The notes under the pieces were generated by a model. That model searched no databases. It was not told where the DNA came from and worked only from the letters and a program-made list of their open reading frames with translations. DNA of 64,000 nt from Bacillus sp. J37 (lineage in GTDB: Bacteria; Bacillota; Bacilli; Bacillales; Bacillaceae): positions 1 to 64,000 of the forward strand of contig NZ_JAEK01000013.1 in NCBI RefSeq assembly GCF_000518865.1, written 5' to 3'. Numbering within the stretch: the stretch's first letter is position 1; every line of letters begins with the position of its first letter. The position numbers were made by a program, and so were the translations under genes. Below are positions 41,041-49,601 of the stretch, in pieces.

Positions 41041-42606
41041 ATGAATCTTGATGAGTTTTTGCACAATCTCCATTTTGACGTCGACAAGGCAAGCATACCA
41101 AACTGGGAAGTGGATTGGGAAGATGGCCCCCTAGCTTACAAGCTTTACTATGACTTACCTGAAATCCCGCTTTCTTTGGATATCCCATTATCGCTGGAAG
41201 GTCAGGATGCTCCAGAAAAGCCTGATCATAGGAAAATCGGTCACTTTCTTTGGTATGTGTATGGAATGACCCAATTTAACCAATCAGTTTTCCAGTTGAA
41301 TTCGACCGAGAATAATCTGGAAGTCATGCAATCTTATAGAAGGTTTGCTCCTTCAGGTGGAGGTCTGTATCCAAACGAATTATATGTCTATTTAAAAATT
41401 GACGACTTACCTGAAGGTGTTTATCATTTTGATCCTTCACACCACCGCTTAGTCCTATTGCGTAAAGGCAATTTTGACGATTATCTTAACCGGACGCTCG
41501 GATACCAATGTGATCTTACATCTTGCTTTGGCACAGTTTTTATCTCCACGATGTTTTGGAAAAACTTTTTCAAGTACAATAACTTTGCTTACCGGCTCCA
41601 AGGGTTAGACACAGGTGTACTGATGGGGCAGTTATTAGAAGTGGCTAAGCGTTTTGGATTTGCATCAGGTGTGTACTATCAATATCTTGATCGTGCGATT
41701 AACCATCTTCTTGGACTCTTAGAACAAGAAGAGAGCGTATATGCCGTCATTCCGTTATCAGTAGAGCCAACCATTTGGTCAGGAATCCGTGATGGTATGA
41801 ATATCTCAGCGGCAGACCTTTTACGAGAATTACCTCCCATACACCATAAACATCATGTTAAATCAAAGAGAATAAAAGAGTTTCCGATGTTATTAAAAAT
41901 GAATGAAGCTTCCGTACTTGATTCTACTGCGTTTCGCTGGATCAAGGAAAAGGAGAATGGAGAAGTTGAGGGAAAGGTGGTACCTTTACCACTGGTTAAA
42001 CGGCTTTCGTATGATTTCAAATCTATCTGTCAAAAGCGAATGTCACCTGATATGGATTTCATTTTAGACAAGGTAAGTCTAAACAAACTTGCCCAACTTC
42101 TATATGAGGCGACATCATCTTTCTATTATCGTAATGACGTAGACGAAAGATATTTAACTGAAACACGTGTTTCTATTTTTGCCTGTTTGTATAGTATAGA
42201 AGGAATCCCTAATGGAGCTTATTTCTATGACAACAGTGCACACGCATTGCGTCTGGTAAATCCAGGGGACCACAGGCCCATGCTGCAATCCGGTATGCCT
42301 TTAGGTAATGTAAATCTCCTGCAAGTACCGATTACCATACATGTTGTCGGTGACAAGGATTACGAGAAGGATTCACTTGGCTACAGAGGATATCGAATTC
42401 AACAAATGGAAGCGGGGATGCTCGTCCAAAGATTATTATTAGCAGCATCAGCCCTTGAAATGGGTGGCCACCCTCTCCTTGGTTTTGATGTTAATCTAAG
42501 TGATCAACTTTACAACTTGGATTCTCTTGGAAAAACATGTTACATTCAAATACCAATTGGTCCTTATCGACAAAGGCCTTGGTTGATGGGAAGGCTACAT
42601 TCTTGA
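41041..42606 (+). CDS. hcaB: SagB-type FMN dehydrogenase with two nitroreductase domains
   Basis: The protein has 521 residues. Two SagB/nitroreductase-like halves are visible. The first (about 40-260) has SYRRFAPSGGGLYPNELYVY and DTGVLMGQLLEVAKRFGF; the second (about 310-520) has LAQLLYEATSSFYYRNDVDE, EGIPNGAYFYDNSAHALR and QMEAGMLVQRLLLAASALEM. SagB enzymes oxidise thiazolines and oxazolines to aromatic azoles with FMN. TIGR03605-type proteins of this double length accompany heterocycloanthracin clusters. The gene starts 17 bp after the cyclodehydratase gene with AGGGAGGACGG as ribosome site, and a terminator closes the operon. Confidence 0.88.
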   Translation: MNLDEFLHNLHFDVDKASIPNWEVDWEDGPLAYKLYYDLPEIPLSLDIPLSLEGQDAPEKPDHRKIGHFLWYVYGMTQFNQSVFQLNSTENNLEVMQSYRRFAPSGGGLYPNELYVYLKIDDLPEGVYHFDPSHHRLVLLRKGNFDDYLNRTLGYQCDLTSCFGTVFISTMFWKNFFKYNNFAYRLQGLDTGVLMGQLLEVAKRFGFASGVYYQYLDRAINHLLGLLEQEESVYAVIPLSVEPTIWSGIRDGMNISAADLLRELPPIHHKHHVKSKRIKEFPMLLKMNEASVLDSTAFRWIKEKENGEVEGKVVPLPLVKRLSYDFKSICQKRMSPDMDFILDKVSLNKLAQLLYEATSSFYYRNDVDERYLTETRVSIFACLYSIEGIPNGAYFYDNSAHALRLVNPGDHRPMLQSGMPLGNVNLLQVPITIHVVGDKDYEKDSLGYRGYRIQQMEAGMLVQRLLLAASALEMGGHPLLGFDVNLSDQLYNLDSLGKTCYIQIPIGPYRQRPWLMGRLHS

Positions 42607-42650
42607 TTCACAACTAAGACCTTAGCCGAAAAAGATGCGAACAATACATT

Positions 42651-42683
42651 AACCTTGATTGGCTCTTGCTATTCAAGGTTTTT
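42651..42683 (+). terminator. Terminator of the TOMM enzyme operon
   Basis: AACCTTGA and TCAAGGTT form an 8-bp stem over a 15-nt loop, followed by TTTTTT. Confidence 0.75.
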
Positions 42684-42800
42684 TGGTTCATAAAATGAAG
42701 ATTTTATCATGTTTTTTCAATTAGAGTAATGGAAGAAGGTAAGTCAATAAGAGGAAATACAAAGATAATGATGAAATATCTATAAATTAAAAAAATAAAA

Positions 42801-42814
42801 ATAAAGCGTTTACA
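42801..42814. promoter_or_regulatory. cre-like site upstream of the carbohydrate locus
   Basis: ATAAAGCGTTTACA matches 12 of 14 positions of the CcpA consensus TGWAANCGNTNWCA. A TATAAT at 42822-42827 follows. Confidence 0.45.
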
Positions 42815-42841
42815 TTTTTGATATAATCATTTAATATACTT

Positions 42842-43017
42842 AATAAAGGCACTGGAAAAAGTAAGTGATGAAAAATAGTTGTGATAAAGTCTTACAAACT
42901 TGTCGAAATCATCAAAATCACAATGTAAGCTCATAAATAAGGGTGAAGCATAGAGTTTATACATATAATGCAAACTCTCATGTGAAAAACTAAATAAAGG
43001 CACTGGAAAAAGTAAGT
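42842..43017 (+). repeat. Pair of identical 25-bp direct repeats before the ROK regulator gene
   Basis: Copies at 42842-42866 and 42993-43017 are identical (AATAAAGGCACTGGAAAAAG followed by TAAGT), 151 bp apart. The second ends 20 bp before the ROK start codon and directly precedes its AGAGGA ribosome site. The DNA between has no gene. The pair could be a regulatory duplication; otherwise unexplained. Confidence 0.8.
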
Positions 43018-43037
43018 TTTGAAAAGAGGATATATAA

Positions 43038-44252
43038 ATGGAAATTCAACGAACAGGGGACTTAAGGTTAATACAGGAGTTAAATCGTTCGCTAATACTA
43101 GATACAATTCGTAAGCGTGGTGCAATCTCAAGAACTGAAATTGCCAAAGCCATTAAGGTGAGTCCGACTACGGTTACATCTGCTGTAGCTGAGCTCATAA
43201 ACGAAGGTCTTGTTTATGAGGATGGAGTGGGAAGTTCAAGTGGAGGAAGGAAGCCGGTATTACTTCGCTTTAATCCGAAGGCCCACTCAGTCATTGGTGT
43301 ATCGATCACGAACTCGTTTATTAAAATTGCATATATGGATCTTGAAGGAAACATTCTTAAAAAAGAGGTACACCCTACGAACAATTGCCTTGGGGATGAG
43401 ATGATTCACCTTTTATTAGAAATTGTTGAAAGCTTTACGAAGAATAAACAGGACATTGAAAAATGCCAGGGGATTTCAATTATCACTCCAGGGATAGTGG
43501 ATGCAAATAAGGGGGTCATTTCCTATAACTCAAAATTGAAACTTTATAACGTTGAGTTGAAAAAAATAATCGAGGAGAAAATTGGCTTACCTACTTTTGT
43601 TGATAATGACGCAAATGCATATGTCTTAGCAGAAAACTTTTTTGGATCATTTAGCCATTATAAAGATTTACTATATGTAACGATTGGGGATGGTGTAGGT
43701 TCCGGTATTTTAATAAATGGATCGATTTATCGCGGTTTCCTTGGCAGCTCAGGAGAATTTGGTCATACAACAGTTGTTCAAGACGGAGTGAAGTGTGATT
43801 GTGGCAACAAAGGTTGTCTAGAAAACTATACGAATTGGCCAACCATCTATTCAAAAATCGTATCCGCGATCATCACGACAGGTTCTAATACAATCATTAA
43901 AGAACTCTCACAAAATGATTTAAACAAAATCAAACCTAATACATTTATTGAGGCTGTTAACCGTCAAGATGAATTGGCAGTGGAAATTTTAGAGGAAGTT
44001 GTGAAATACCTTTCTATTGCCGTCACAAATATTGTTCATATGTTTAATCCACAAGTTGTGATTTTAAGTGGAAGTATTGTTCAAGATAATCCGCTACTGT
44101 TAAAACGAATTAATGAAATGGTAGCAAGTAAGGTGATTCCGGTATTAAGAGATCGGGTTAACATTCAAAGTACATCACTTGGACCTGATTTTGAATTACT
44201 AGGATCAGCAGCTGTGCTGCTTCATGGAAAGTTTAAATTTGAAATTTCTTAA
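43038..44252 (+). CDS. ROK-family transcriptional repressor (XylR/NagC type)
   Basis: The protein has 404 residues. An N-terminal winged HTH (NRSLILDTIRKRGAISRTEI, AKAIKVSPTTVTSAVAELIN) is followed by a ROK sugar-kinase-like domain with the zinc motif CDCGNKGCLENY (near residue 255), GDGVGSGILINGSIYRG and a VDNDANAY segment. Such proteins repress sugar operons and dissociate when the sugar or its phosphate binds. It sits at the head of a carbohydrate transport and catabolism locus. AGAGGA precedes ATG 43038. Confidence 0.9.
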   Translation: MEIQRTGDLRLIQELNRSLILDTIRKRGAISRTEIAKAIKVSPTTVTSAVAELINEGLVYEDGVGSSSGGRKPVLLRFNPKAHSVIGVSITNSFIKIAYMDLEGNILKKEVHPTNNCLGDEMIHLLLEIVESFTKNKQDIEKCQGISIITPGIVDANKGVISYNSKLKLYNVELKKIIEEKIGLPTFVDNDANAYVLAENFFGSFSHYKDLLYVTIGDGVGSGILINGSIYRGFLGSSGEFGHTTVVQDGVKCDCGNKGCLENYTNWPTIYSKIVSAIITTGSNTIIKELSQNDLNKIKPNTFIEAVNRQDELAVEILEEVVKYLSIAVTNIVHMFNPQVVILSGSIVQDNPLLLKRINEMVASKVIPVLRDRVNIQSTSLGPDFELLGSAAVLLHGKFKFEIS

Positions 44253-44378
44253 AATATCTTAACCTTTTAAGGGGGTGGTACAACTAGAATGACACTACAT
44301 CTTAGAACATCAGATCGTTTTTCAGCTTTACTCTAGGTTGGTTTGTAAATCAAAGTATAAAAAGGGGTGCGGGGAAAA

Positions 44379-45638
44379 ATGAAAAAGATAGTTAGTTGGA
44401 TCGTGCTAACATTAATGGTTATCTCTTTAGTAGCATGTAGTTCGAATTCTAGTAGTGGAAAAGATAAGAAAACGCTAGAGGTTGCATTATGGGATGAAAA
44501 TGCAAGCGATGCAGTTGATGCCTCAATCGAAGCCTTTAAAAAAGAACACCCGGATGTTGAAGTAAATGTCACATATACACCTTTTGCAGAATATTGGACG
44601 AAATTAAAAACAAGTTTAGGTGGTGGAAGTGGACCGGATGTTTTCTGGATGAATGGTCCAAACTTCTATCAATATTCAACACAAGGCTTAATTAAAAACC
44701 TTGAACCATTTATTTCCGAAGATGATTCATTTAACAAAGATACGTATTTCCCGGCTGTTGTTGATTTATATTCATTAGAAGGAGAGTTATACGCTGCCCC
44801 TTATTTTGTTGATGCTGTTGGTCTATTTTACAATAAAGAAATTTTTGACGAAGCAGGCGTAGAATACCCGGATGAATCATGGACATGGGAAGACATAAAA
44901 ACTGCCGGCGAAAAATTAATAAACCCCGACAAAGGCATATATGGCTATGCCGCACATACTGTATCAAGTCAGCCGGGTTACTACAACTTAATGCACCAGG
45001 CAGGCGGTTTTGTCATCAGTGATGATAAAACAACTTCAGGATTTAACACCCCAGAGGCTAAAGAAGCTTTCACCTTTTTAAAAGAATTACAGGATAAAGG
45101 TATATCTCCATCCACACAATCTCAAATTGAAACAGAAGTTGAACAATTATTTATCTCAAAGAAACTTGCCATGATCCCGGCAATCAATGTTAAGGCCTCT
45201 ACATATACGGAGGAATTAGGAGATTCCGTCGGAGTAGCACCACTTCCGGCAGGTAAGCAGGAAGCAACCATTGTCCATGGTATTGGCTGGGCAATGAATG
45301 AAAAAACAAAAGATGAAGATTTAACATGGGAATTAGTTAAGTATTTATCAAATGAAGATGGAAACCGCGTAATTGCTGAAACAGGTTTTTCAATCCCGGC
45401 GATTAAATCGATGAGTGATGTTTGGAAAGAATCATTACCATCATTGGATTTACAAGTCTTTATCGATGCTCAAGAGTCAGGAGCTGCTTATCCAGTATCA
45501 AAACGTACCGCAGAATGGCAAGATGTTGAAACAAAAGAAATCCAAGCAGCCTTTTTAGGTCAACAGACAATTGACGAGGCACTAGAGAAAATTGGTACAG
45601 AAATGAATGCCATATTGGAAGAAGAACAAAAAGAATAA
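44379..45638 (+). CDS. Extracellular sugar-binding lipoprotein of an ABC importer
   Basis: The protein has 419 residues with a lipoprotein signal (LTLMVISLVACSS; cysteine near residue 19), and is a family 1 solute-binding protein (PF01547/PF13416) with motifs EVALWDENASDAVDAS, GPDVFWMNGPNFYQYS and GIGWAMNEKTKD. It would bind a carbohydrate outside the membrane and pass it to the permeases encoded next. ATG 44379 has AAGGGGTGCGGGG upstream. Two large hairpins separate it from the permease genes, which usually makes the binding protein the most abundant product. Confidence 0.9.
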   Translation: MKKIVSWIVLTLMVISLVACSSNSSSGKDKKTLEVALWDENASDAVDASIEAFKKEHPDVEVNVTYTPFAEYWTKLKTSLGGGSGPDVFWMNGPNFYQYSTQGLIKNLEPFISEDDSFNKDTYFPAVVDLYSLEGELYAAPYFVDAVGLFYNKEIFDEAGVEYPDESWTWEDIKTAGEKLINPDKGIYGYAAHTVSSQPGYYNLMHQAGGFVISDDKTTSGFNTPEAKEAFTFLKELQDKGISPSTQSQIETEVEQLFISKKLAMIPAINVKASTYTEELGDSVGVAPLPAGKQEATIVHGIGWAMNEKTKDEDLTWELVKYLSNEDGNRVIAETGFSIPAIKSMSDVWKESLPSLDLQVFIDAQESGAAYPVSKRTAEWQDVETKEIQAAFLGQQTIDEALEKIGTEMNAILEEEQKE

Positions 45639-45645
45639 TAGTGGT

Positions 45646-45690
45646 TTGAGAAGGGGCTATCACAGATGAAAATGGCTAATCCCTTCTCAA
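45646..45690 (+). promoter_or_regulatory. Stem-loop between binding-protein and permease genes
   Basis: TTGAGAAGGG and CCCTTCTCAA form a perfect 10-bp stem over a 25-nt loop. No T run follows directly, so it probably protects or processes mRNA rather than terminates transcription. Confidence 0.65.
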
Positions 45691-45703
45691 TCTAGATGTC
45701 TAA

Positions 45704-45739
45704 TCTCTTCCCTTTATTGTATTGAATGAAGGGAAGAGA
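45704..45739 (+). promoter_or_regulatory. Second stem-loop before the permease genes
   Basis: TCTCTTCCCTT and AAGGGAAGAGA form a perfect 11-bp stem over 14 nt, followed by an A-rich rather than T-rich stretch, 20 bp before the ribosome site of the permease gene. Confidence 0.65.
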
Positions 45740-45771
45740 ACAAAAAATTTAAAACGGAAGGAGAGATTTAG

Positions 45772-46713
45772 TTGGAAAATTCGTTAGCTACAGAGAAAAA
45801 ACAGCAACCTGTTTTACCTAAGGTGAGAAAAAAGAAACCGAATAAAGAAGTATTATGGGCATATCTATTTATAGCTCCGACAGTTCTTGGCCTTTTCGTC
45901 TTTTATATGTTTCCGGCTATTGCGTCTTTTGCTCTCTCATTTACGAAATGGAATGGCATTAGTACGGCAGAGTATGTTGGGCTGGAAAATATTATAACAT
46001 TACTAAATGATGAATCCTTTATTCGTTCAGTGCTCAATACGATCGTTTTTACGATTGTCTCCGTTCCGCTTTCTGTTATTTTTGCTCTTATTATCTCTTT
46101 GCTGCTGAACCAAAGAATCAAAGGAATGGTCATGTATCGTACCCTTTACTTCTTACCTGTTGTCACGATGCCTGTCGCAGTTGGAATGGTTTGGAAGTGG
46201 CTATATAACACGGAATATGGACTCATTAATTACATGTTAGGTTCATTAGGACTTCCACAACCGTCATGGTTGTTTGATCCAAATATTTCGCTGATTTCTG
46301 TTATTTTAGTATACGTCTGGATGACGGTCGGAAATAATGTCATTCTCCTTCTGGCTGGATTACAAGGAATCGATAAAACCTATTATGAAGCAGCTCAAAT
46401 TGACGGTGCTTCAAAAATGAAGCAGTTTTTCAACATAACACTGCCGCTTATCACACCAACTTTATTTTTTGTCTTCATTACAGGAATGATCAGCTCGCTC
46501 CAAGTATTTGATTTAATTTATATCATGATTGGGGAAAGTACGGCCCTGTTAGATCCATTACGGACAGTTGTGTTCGGGGTATATGAAACAGGCTTTGAGT
46601 ATTCACAAATGGGCATGGCTTCTGCTCAAGCATTCCTCTTATTCTTAGCTATTCTGGCGGTTACAATCATTCAGTTTGTCTTCCAGAAGAAGTGGGTTCA
46701 CTATGATGGATAA
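45772..46713 (+). CDS. Sugar ABC transporter permease (MalF/UgpA type)
   Basis: The protein has 313 residues with six membrane helices and the EAA loop YYEAAQIDGASKMKQFFNIT-LP that docks the ATPase (near residue 205). The N-terminal tail is hydrophilic. Translation starts at TTG 45772 after AAGGAGAG. It follows the binding-protein gene and precedes a MalG-type partner by 17 bp. No ATPase gene is present, so the complex probably uses a shared MsmX-type ATPase encoded elsewhere. Confidence 0.9.
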   Translation: MENSLATEKKQQPVLPKVRKKKPNKEVLWAYLFIAPTVLGLFVFYMFPAIASFALSFTKWNGISTAEYVGLENIITLLNDESFIRSVLNTIVFTIVSVPLSVIFALIISLLLNQRIKGMVMYRTLYFLPVVTMPVAVGMVWKWLYNTEYGLINYMLGSLGLPQPSWLFDPNISLISVILVYVWMTVGNNVILLLAGLQGIDKTYYEAAQIDGASKMKQFFNITLPLITPTLFFVFITGMISSLQVFDLIYIMIGESTALLDPLRTVVFGVYETGFEYSQMGMASAQAFLLFLAILAVTIIQFVFQKKWVHYDG

Positions 46714-46730
46714 AAAGGAGTTGTTAACAG

Positions 46731-47543
46731 ATGAAACTAAAAATAGGTAATCATATATTGCTGATTTTCGGGGCATTTATCATGATTGTACCATTTTTAT
46801 GGATGGTTTCCACTTCGCTGAAGACATTTGGGGAATCTATGCAGGTACCGCCAACCATCTTACCGAAAGAATGGAAATTTGAAAACTATGCAGAAGTTTT
46901 CGAGAGTGTTAATTTTGTCAAATACTATATAAACACAATTGCCTTAACACTTGGCAGAACGATCGCACAGTTGTTTTTATGTTCGCTTGCTGCATTTGCT
47001 TTTGCCCGATTAACATTTCCTTTTAAAAATACAATTTTTATCGCGATTCTATCTGTGTTGATGGTTCCTCCACAAGTTATTTTAATTCCAAACTACGCGA
47101 TCTTAACACAGCTTGGTTGGATTGACACGTTTTATGCGTTAATTGTACCAGGTATGTTTAGCGCCTTCGGTGTCTTTTTGTTAAGACAGTTTTTTATGGG
47201 GATACCAAAGGAACTGGACGAAGCAGCAACGATGGATGGATGTTCATTGTTCGGGATCTATTGGAGAATCATTCTTCCAAATGCAACACCGGCACTCATT
47301 GCACTAGGGATCTTCACTATCCTTGCAGCATGGAACGATTTCCTCTGGCCGCTTGTGATGACGAGTTCTGAGAATATGAGAGTTCTTTCAGTTGGAATTG
47401 CTGCATTCCAAGGACAATATTCAACTGATTATCCGTTACTGATGGCTGGAGCTGTGCTTTCAACAATTCCAATGCTGATCATGTTTATCTTGTTCCAAAA
47501 ACATCTCATTTCCGGAATTGCCTTACAAGGTGTTAGAAGATAG
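46731..47543 (+). CDS. Sugar ABC transporter permease (MalG/UgpE type)
   Basis: The protein has 270 residues with six transmembrane helices and the EAA loop ELDEAATMDGCSLFGIYWRI-ILP (near residue 165). The opening IGNHILLIFGAFIMIVPFLWMV and the ending SGIALQGVRR are typical for the MalG family. It pairs with the preceding permease. AAGGAGTTG precedes ATG 46731. Confidence 0.92.
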   Translation: MKLKIGNHILLIFGAFIMIVPFLWMVSTSLKTFGESMQVPPTILPKEWKFENYAEVFESVNFVKYYINTIALTLGRTIAQLFLCSLAAFAFARLTFPFKNTIFIAILSVLMVPPQVILIPNYAILTQLGWIDTFYALIVPGMFSAFGVFLLRQFFMGIPKELDEAATMDGCSLFGIYWRIILPNATPALIALGIFTILAAWNDFLWPLVMTSSENMRVLSVGIAAFQGQYSTDYPLLMAGAVLSTIPMLIMFILFQKHLISGIALQGVRR

Positions 47544-47571
47544 GTTACTAGAATGGCTTAGGAGGATACAG

Positions 47572-48549
47572 ATGAGCTTAGAGAAAAAAGATCTAGCAAT
47601 CGGGGTGGACTTAGGAGGAACAAAACTATTAGTAGCGCTCATCTCGGTTGATGGAAAGGTAATCAGGGAACTGGAATGCAAAACTTCTATACACGATGCA
47701 GTTCAAATTTCATTTACTCTAGTTAACGCGATTACACAATTAATCGACCATGTAAATAGGAGTAGATTAAGAGGAATTGGCGTTGCTTCGGCGGGTGTTA
47801 TAGATTCGAAGCGAAAGAAAATAGTCTATGCCAATAATTTAGGGTTGGAAAACTATCCAATTGGAGACTTGCTTGAAGATCACTTTCATCTTCCGGTTCG
47901 TGTTTGCAATGACGCGAATTCCGCCGCCATTGCCGAATGGATTTGGGGTGCAGGTATTGGAAAAAGAAATCTTATCTATATTACCGTAAGCACCGGCATT
48001 GGAGCGGGAATAATTAGTGACGGCAAACTGATCACTGGAATTCATGATAGTGCAGGTGAATTTGGACACATCACCATCGTTCATAAAGGTGAACAATGTG
48101 GATGTGGAAACAGAGGTTGTTTAGAGCAGTATGCTTCAGGTACAGCACTTGCGAGGCTGGCAAATCAACGACTAAAGAATTCCACCAGCCTGTTACATGA
48201 TTTGAAAACAGGATCAACAGTAACGAATAAAGAGATTGCATTAGCTGCTGAAAAAGGTGATCCTCTATCCATCTCATTACTGCACGAAGTTGGTGAATAT
48301 TTGGGGACAGGGGTAACGAGCTTAATTCATTTATTCAATACCGAAGCCATTGTCTTTGGTGGTGGAATTATGAATATGTCAGACTTTATTTTACCTGCAG
48401 TTGAAGAATATGTAAGGGAAAATAGTATCACTCAAATGAGCAGAGATGTTGTGATTAGCAAAACGGTGTTAGGGAAAAGAGCAGGTGTGATGGGAGCATC
48501 AGGTTTATTTTTTCTAAATGAAGGAACTGAACCAAGTATTAATGTGTAA
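47572..48549 (+). CDS. ROK-family sugar kinase (glucokinase-like)
   Basis: The protein has 325 residues with the ROK ATP/sugar signatures AIGVDLGGTKLLVALIS (residues 10-26), CNDANSAAIAEW, ITVSTGIGAGIISDG, and the zinc motif CGCGNRGCLEQY (near residue 182). No HTH precedes it, so it is a kinase rather than a repressor. It probably phosphorylates the sugar imported by the adjacent transporter. ATG 47572 follows AGGAGGAT; a longer in-frame reading overlapping the permease gene has no ribosome site. Confidence 0.9.
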   Translation: MSLEKKDLAIGVDLGGTKLLVALISVDGKVIRELECKTSIHDAVQISFTLVNAITQLIDHVNRSRLRGIGVASAGVIDSKRKKIVYANNLGLENYPIGDLLEDHFHLPVRVCNDANSAAIAEWIWGAGIGKRNLIYITVSTGIGAGIISDGKLITGIHDSAGEFGHITIVHKGEQCGCGNRGCLEQYASGTALARLANQRLKNSTSLLHDLKTGSTVTNKEIALAAEKGDPLSISLLHEVGEYLGTGVTSLIHLFNTEAIVFGGGIMNMSDFILPAVEEYVRENSITQMSRDVVISKTVLGKRAGVMGASGLFFLNEGTEPSINV

Positions 48550-48590
48550 AGAGAATTGTTCTAACTAAAAAGGTTAAAGGGGAGTTGCTT

Positions 48591-49601
48591 GTGTTTAAAA
48601 CACTTGTTATTGGAGCTGGAACAATGGGAACTGTTCATGCTCATGCATACGAAAAATTAACAAACGTCGAGTTAGTGGGAATTGTTGATCATAATTTTCC
48701 GAAGGCACAAAAACTGGCAGAGCAGGTTGGGGTCAAAGCATTTTGTACATATGAGGAGGCAGTAGCAAGTATTAGGGAGATTGATGTTGTATCCATTTGC
48801 TTGCCGACCCCGCTTCATAAGGAATACTTGATAAAGGTTGCTGATCAAGGGAGTCATGTTGTTTGTGAAAAGCCTCTTGCAAGAACATTGTCAGATGCCA
48901 AGGAAATGATTGCTTACTGTCAAGAAAAAGATGTAAAACTGTTTGTTGGGCATGTTGTACGGTTTTTCCCTGAATACGTTAGAACAAAGCAACTACTGGA
49001 TACGAACAAAATCGGCACGCCAGCCGTAGTAAGAACGTCAAGAGGTGGCGGTTTCCCAAATGCCTCAAATGATTGGTATGCTGATTTTAACAGCAGCGGC
49101 GGCTTGGTTTTAGACATGATTATCCATGATTTTGATTACTTAAGATGGTGTTTTGGTGAAGTCGAACGTGTATACGCGAAAAGCAGCAAGGGACGTGTGT
49201 ATTCAAGAGTAGAATATGCGCTTGTCACATTGAGGTTCAAAAGCGGTGTCATTGCACACGTGGAGGGAACCTGGGCACATCAAAACTTTACAACGAAATT
49301 CGAAATCGCTGGTAAAAGCGGAATTATTGAATTTGATAGCTCGAAGGTACAGCCTGTTGTGACTGGACGGAATAGCAGCAGTTCAGGTGGTGTTGCCGTC
49401 CCTGAAAGTCCGTTAAAAGATAATCCTTATTTTATGGAGCTTCAGCATTTTATACAGTGTATCGAGAAAAACGAACAACCAATTGTAACGGCAGAAGATG
49501 CAGTGAAAGCAATGGAAATCTCTTTAGCAGCGTTAGAATCAATTGAAACAGGTAAACCGGTTGTCTTAAATGAGGTAAAAGTAAAGGAGGTTATTCGATG
49601 A
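48591..49601 (+). CDS. Gfo/Idh/MocA-family oxidoreductase, first of three
   Basis: The protein has 336 residues. The NAD(P) Rossmann domain opens with TLVIGAGTMGTVHAHAYEKL (G-x-G-x-x-G), followed by the conserved EKP (VVCEKPLARTL, near residue 92) whose Lys contributes to catalysis. The C-terminal domain holds VLDMIIHDFDYLRWCFGE with the catalytic D/H. The family oxidises or reduces sugar, inositol or amino-sugar substrates. GTG 48591 is chosen because GGGGAG lies at 48579-48584. The stop overlaps the next ATG by 4 bp. Confidence 0.88.
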   Translation: MFKTLVIGAGTMGTVHAHAYEKLTNVELVGIVDHNFPKAQKLAEQVGVKAFCTYEEAVASIREIDVVSICLPTPLHKEYLIKVADQGSHVVCEKPLARTLSDAKEMIAYCQEKDVKLFVGHVVRFFPEYVRTKQLLDTNKIGTPAVVRTSRGGGFPNASNDWYADFNSSGGLVLDMIIHDFDYLRWCFGEVERVYAKSSKGRVYSRVEYALVTLRFKSGVIAHVEGTWAHQNFTTKFEIAGKSGIIEFDSSKVQPVVTGRNSSSSGGVAVPESPLKDNPYFMELQHFIQCIEKNEQPIVTAEDAVKAMEISLAALESIETGKPVVLNEVKVKEVIR

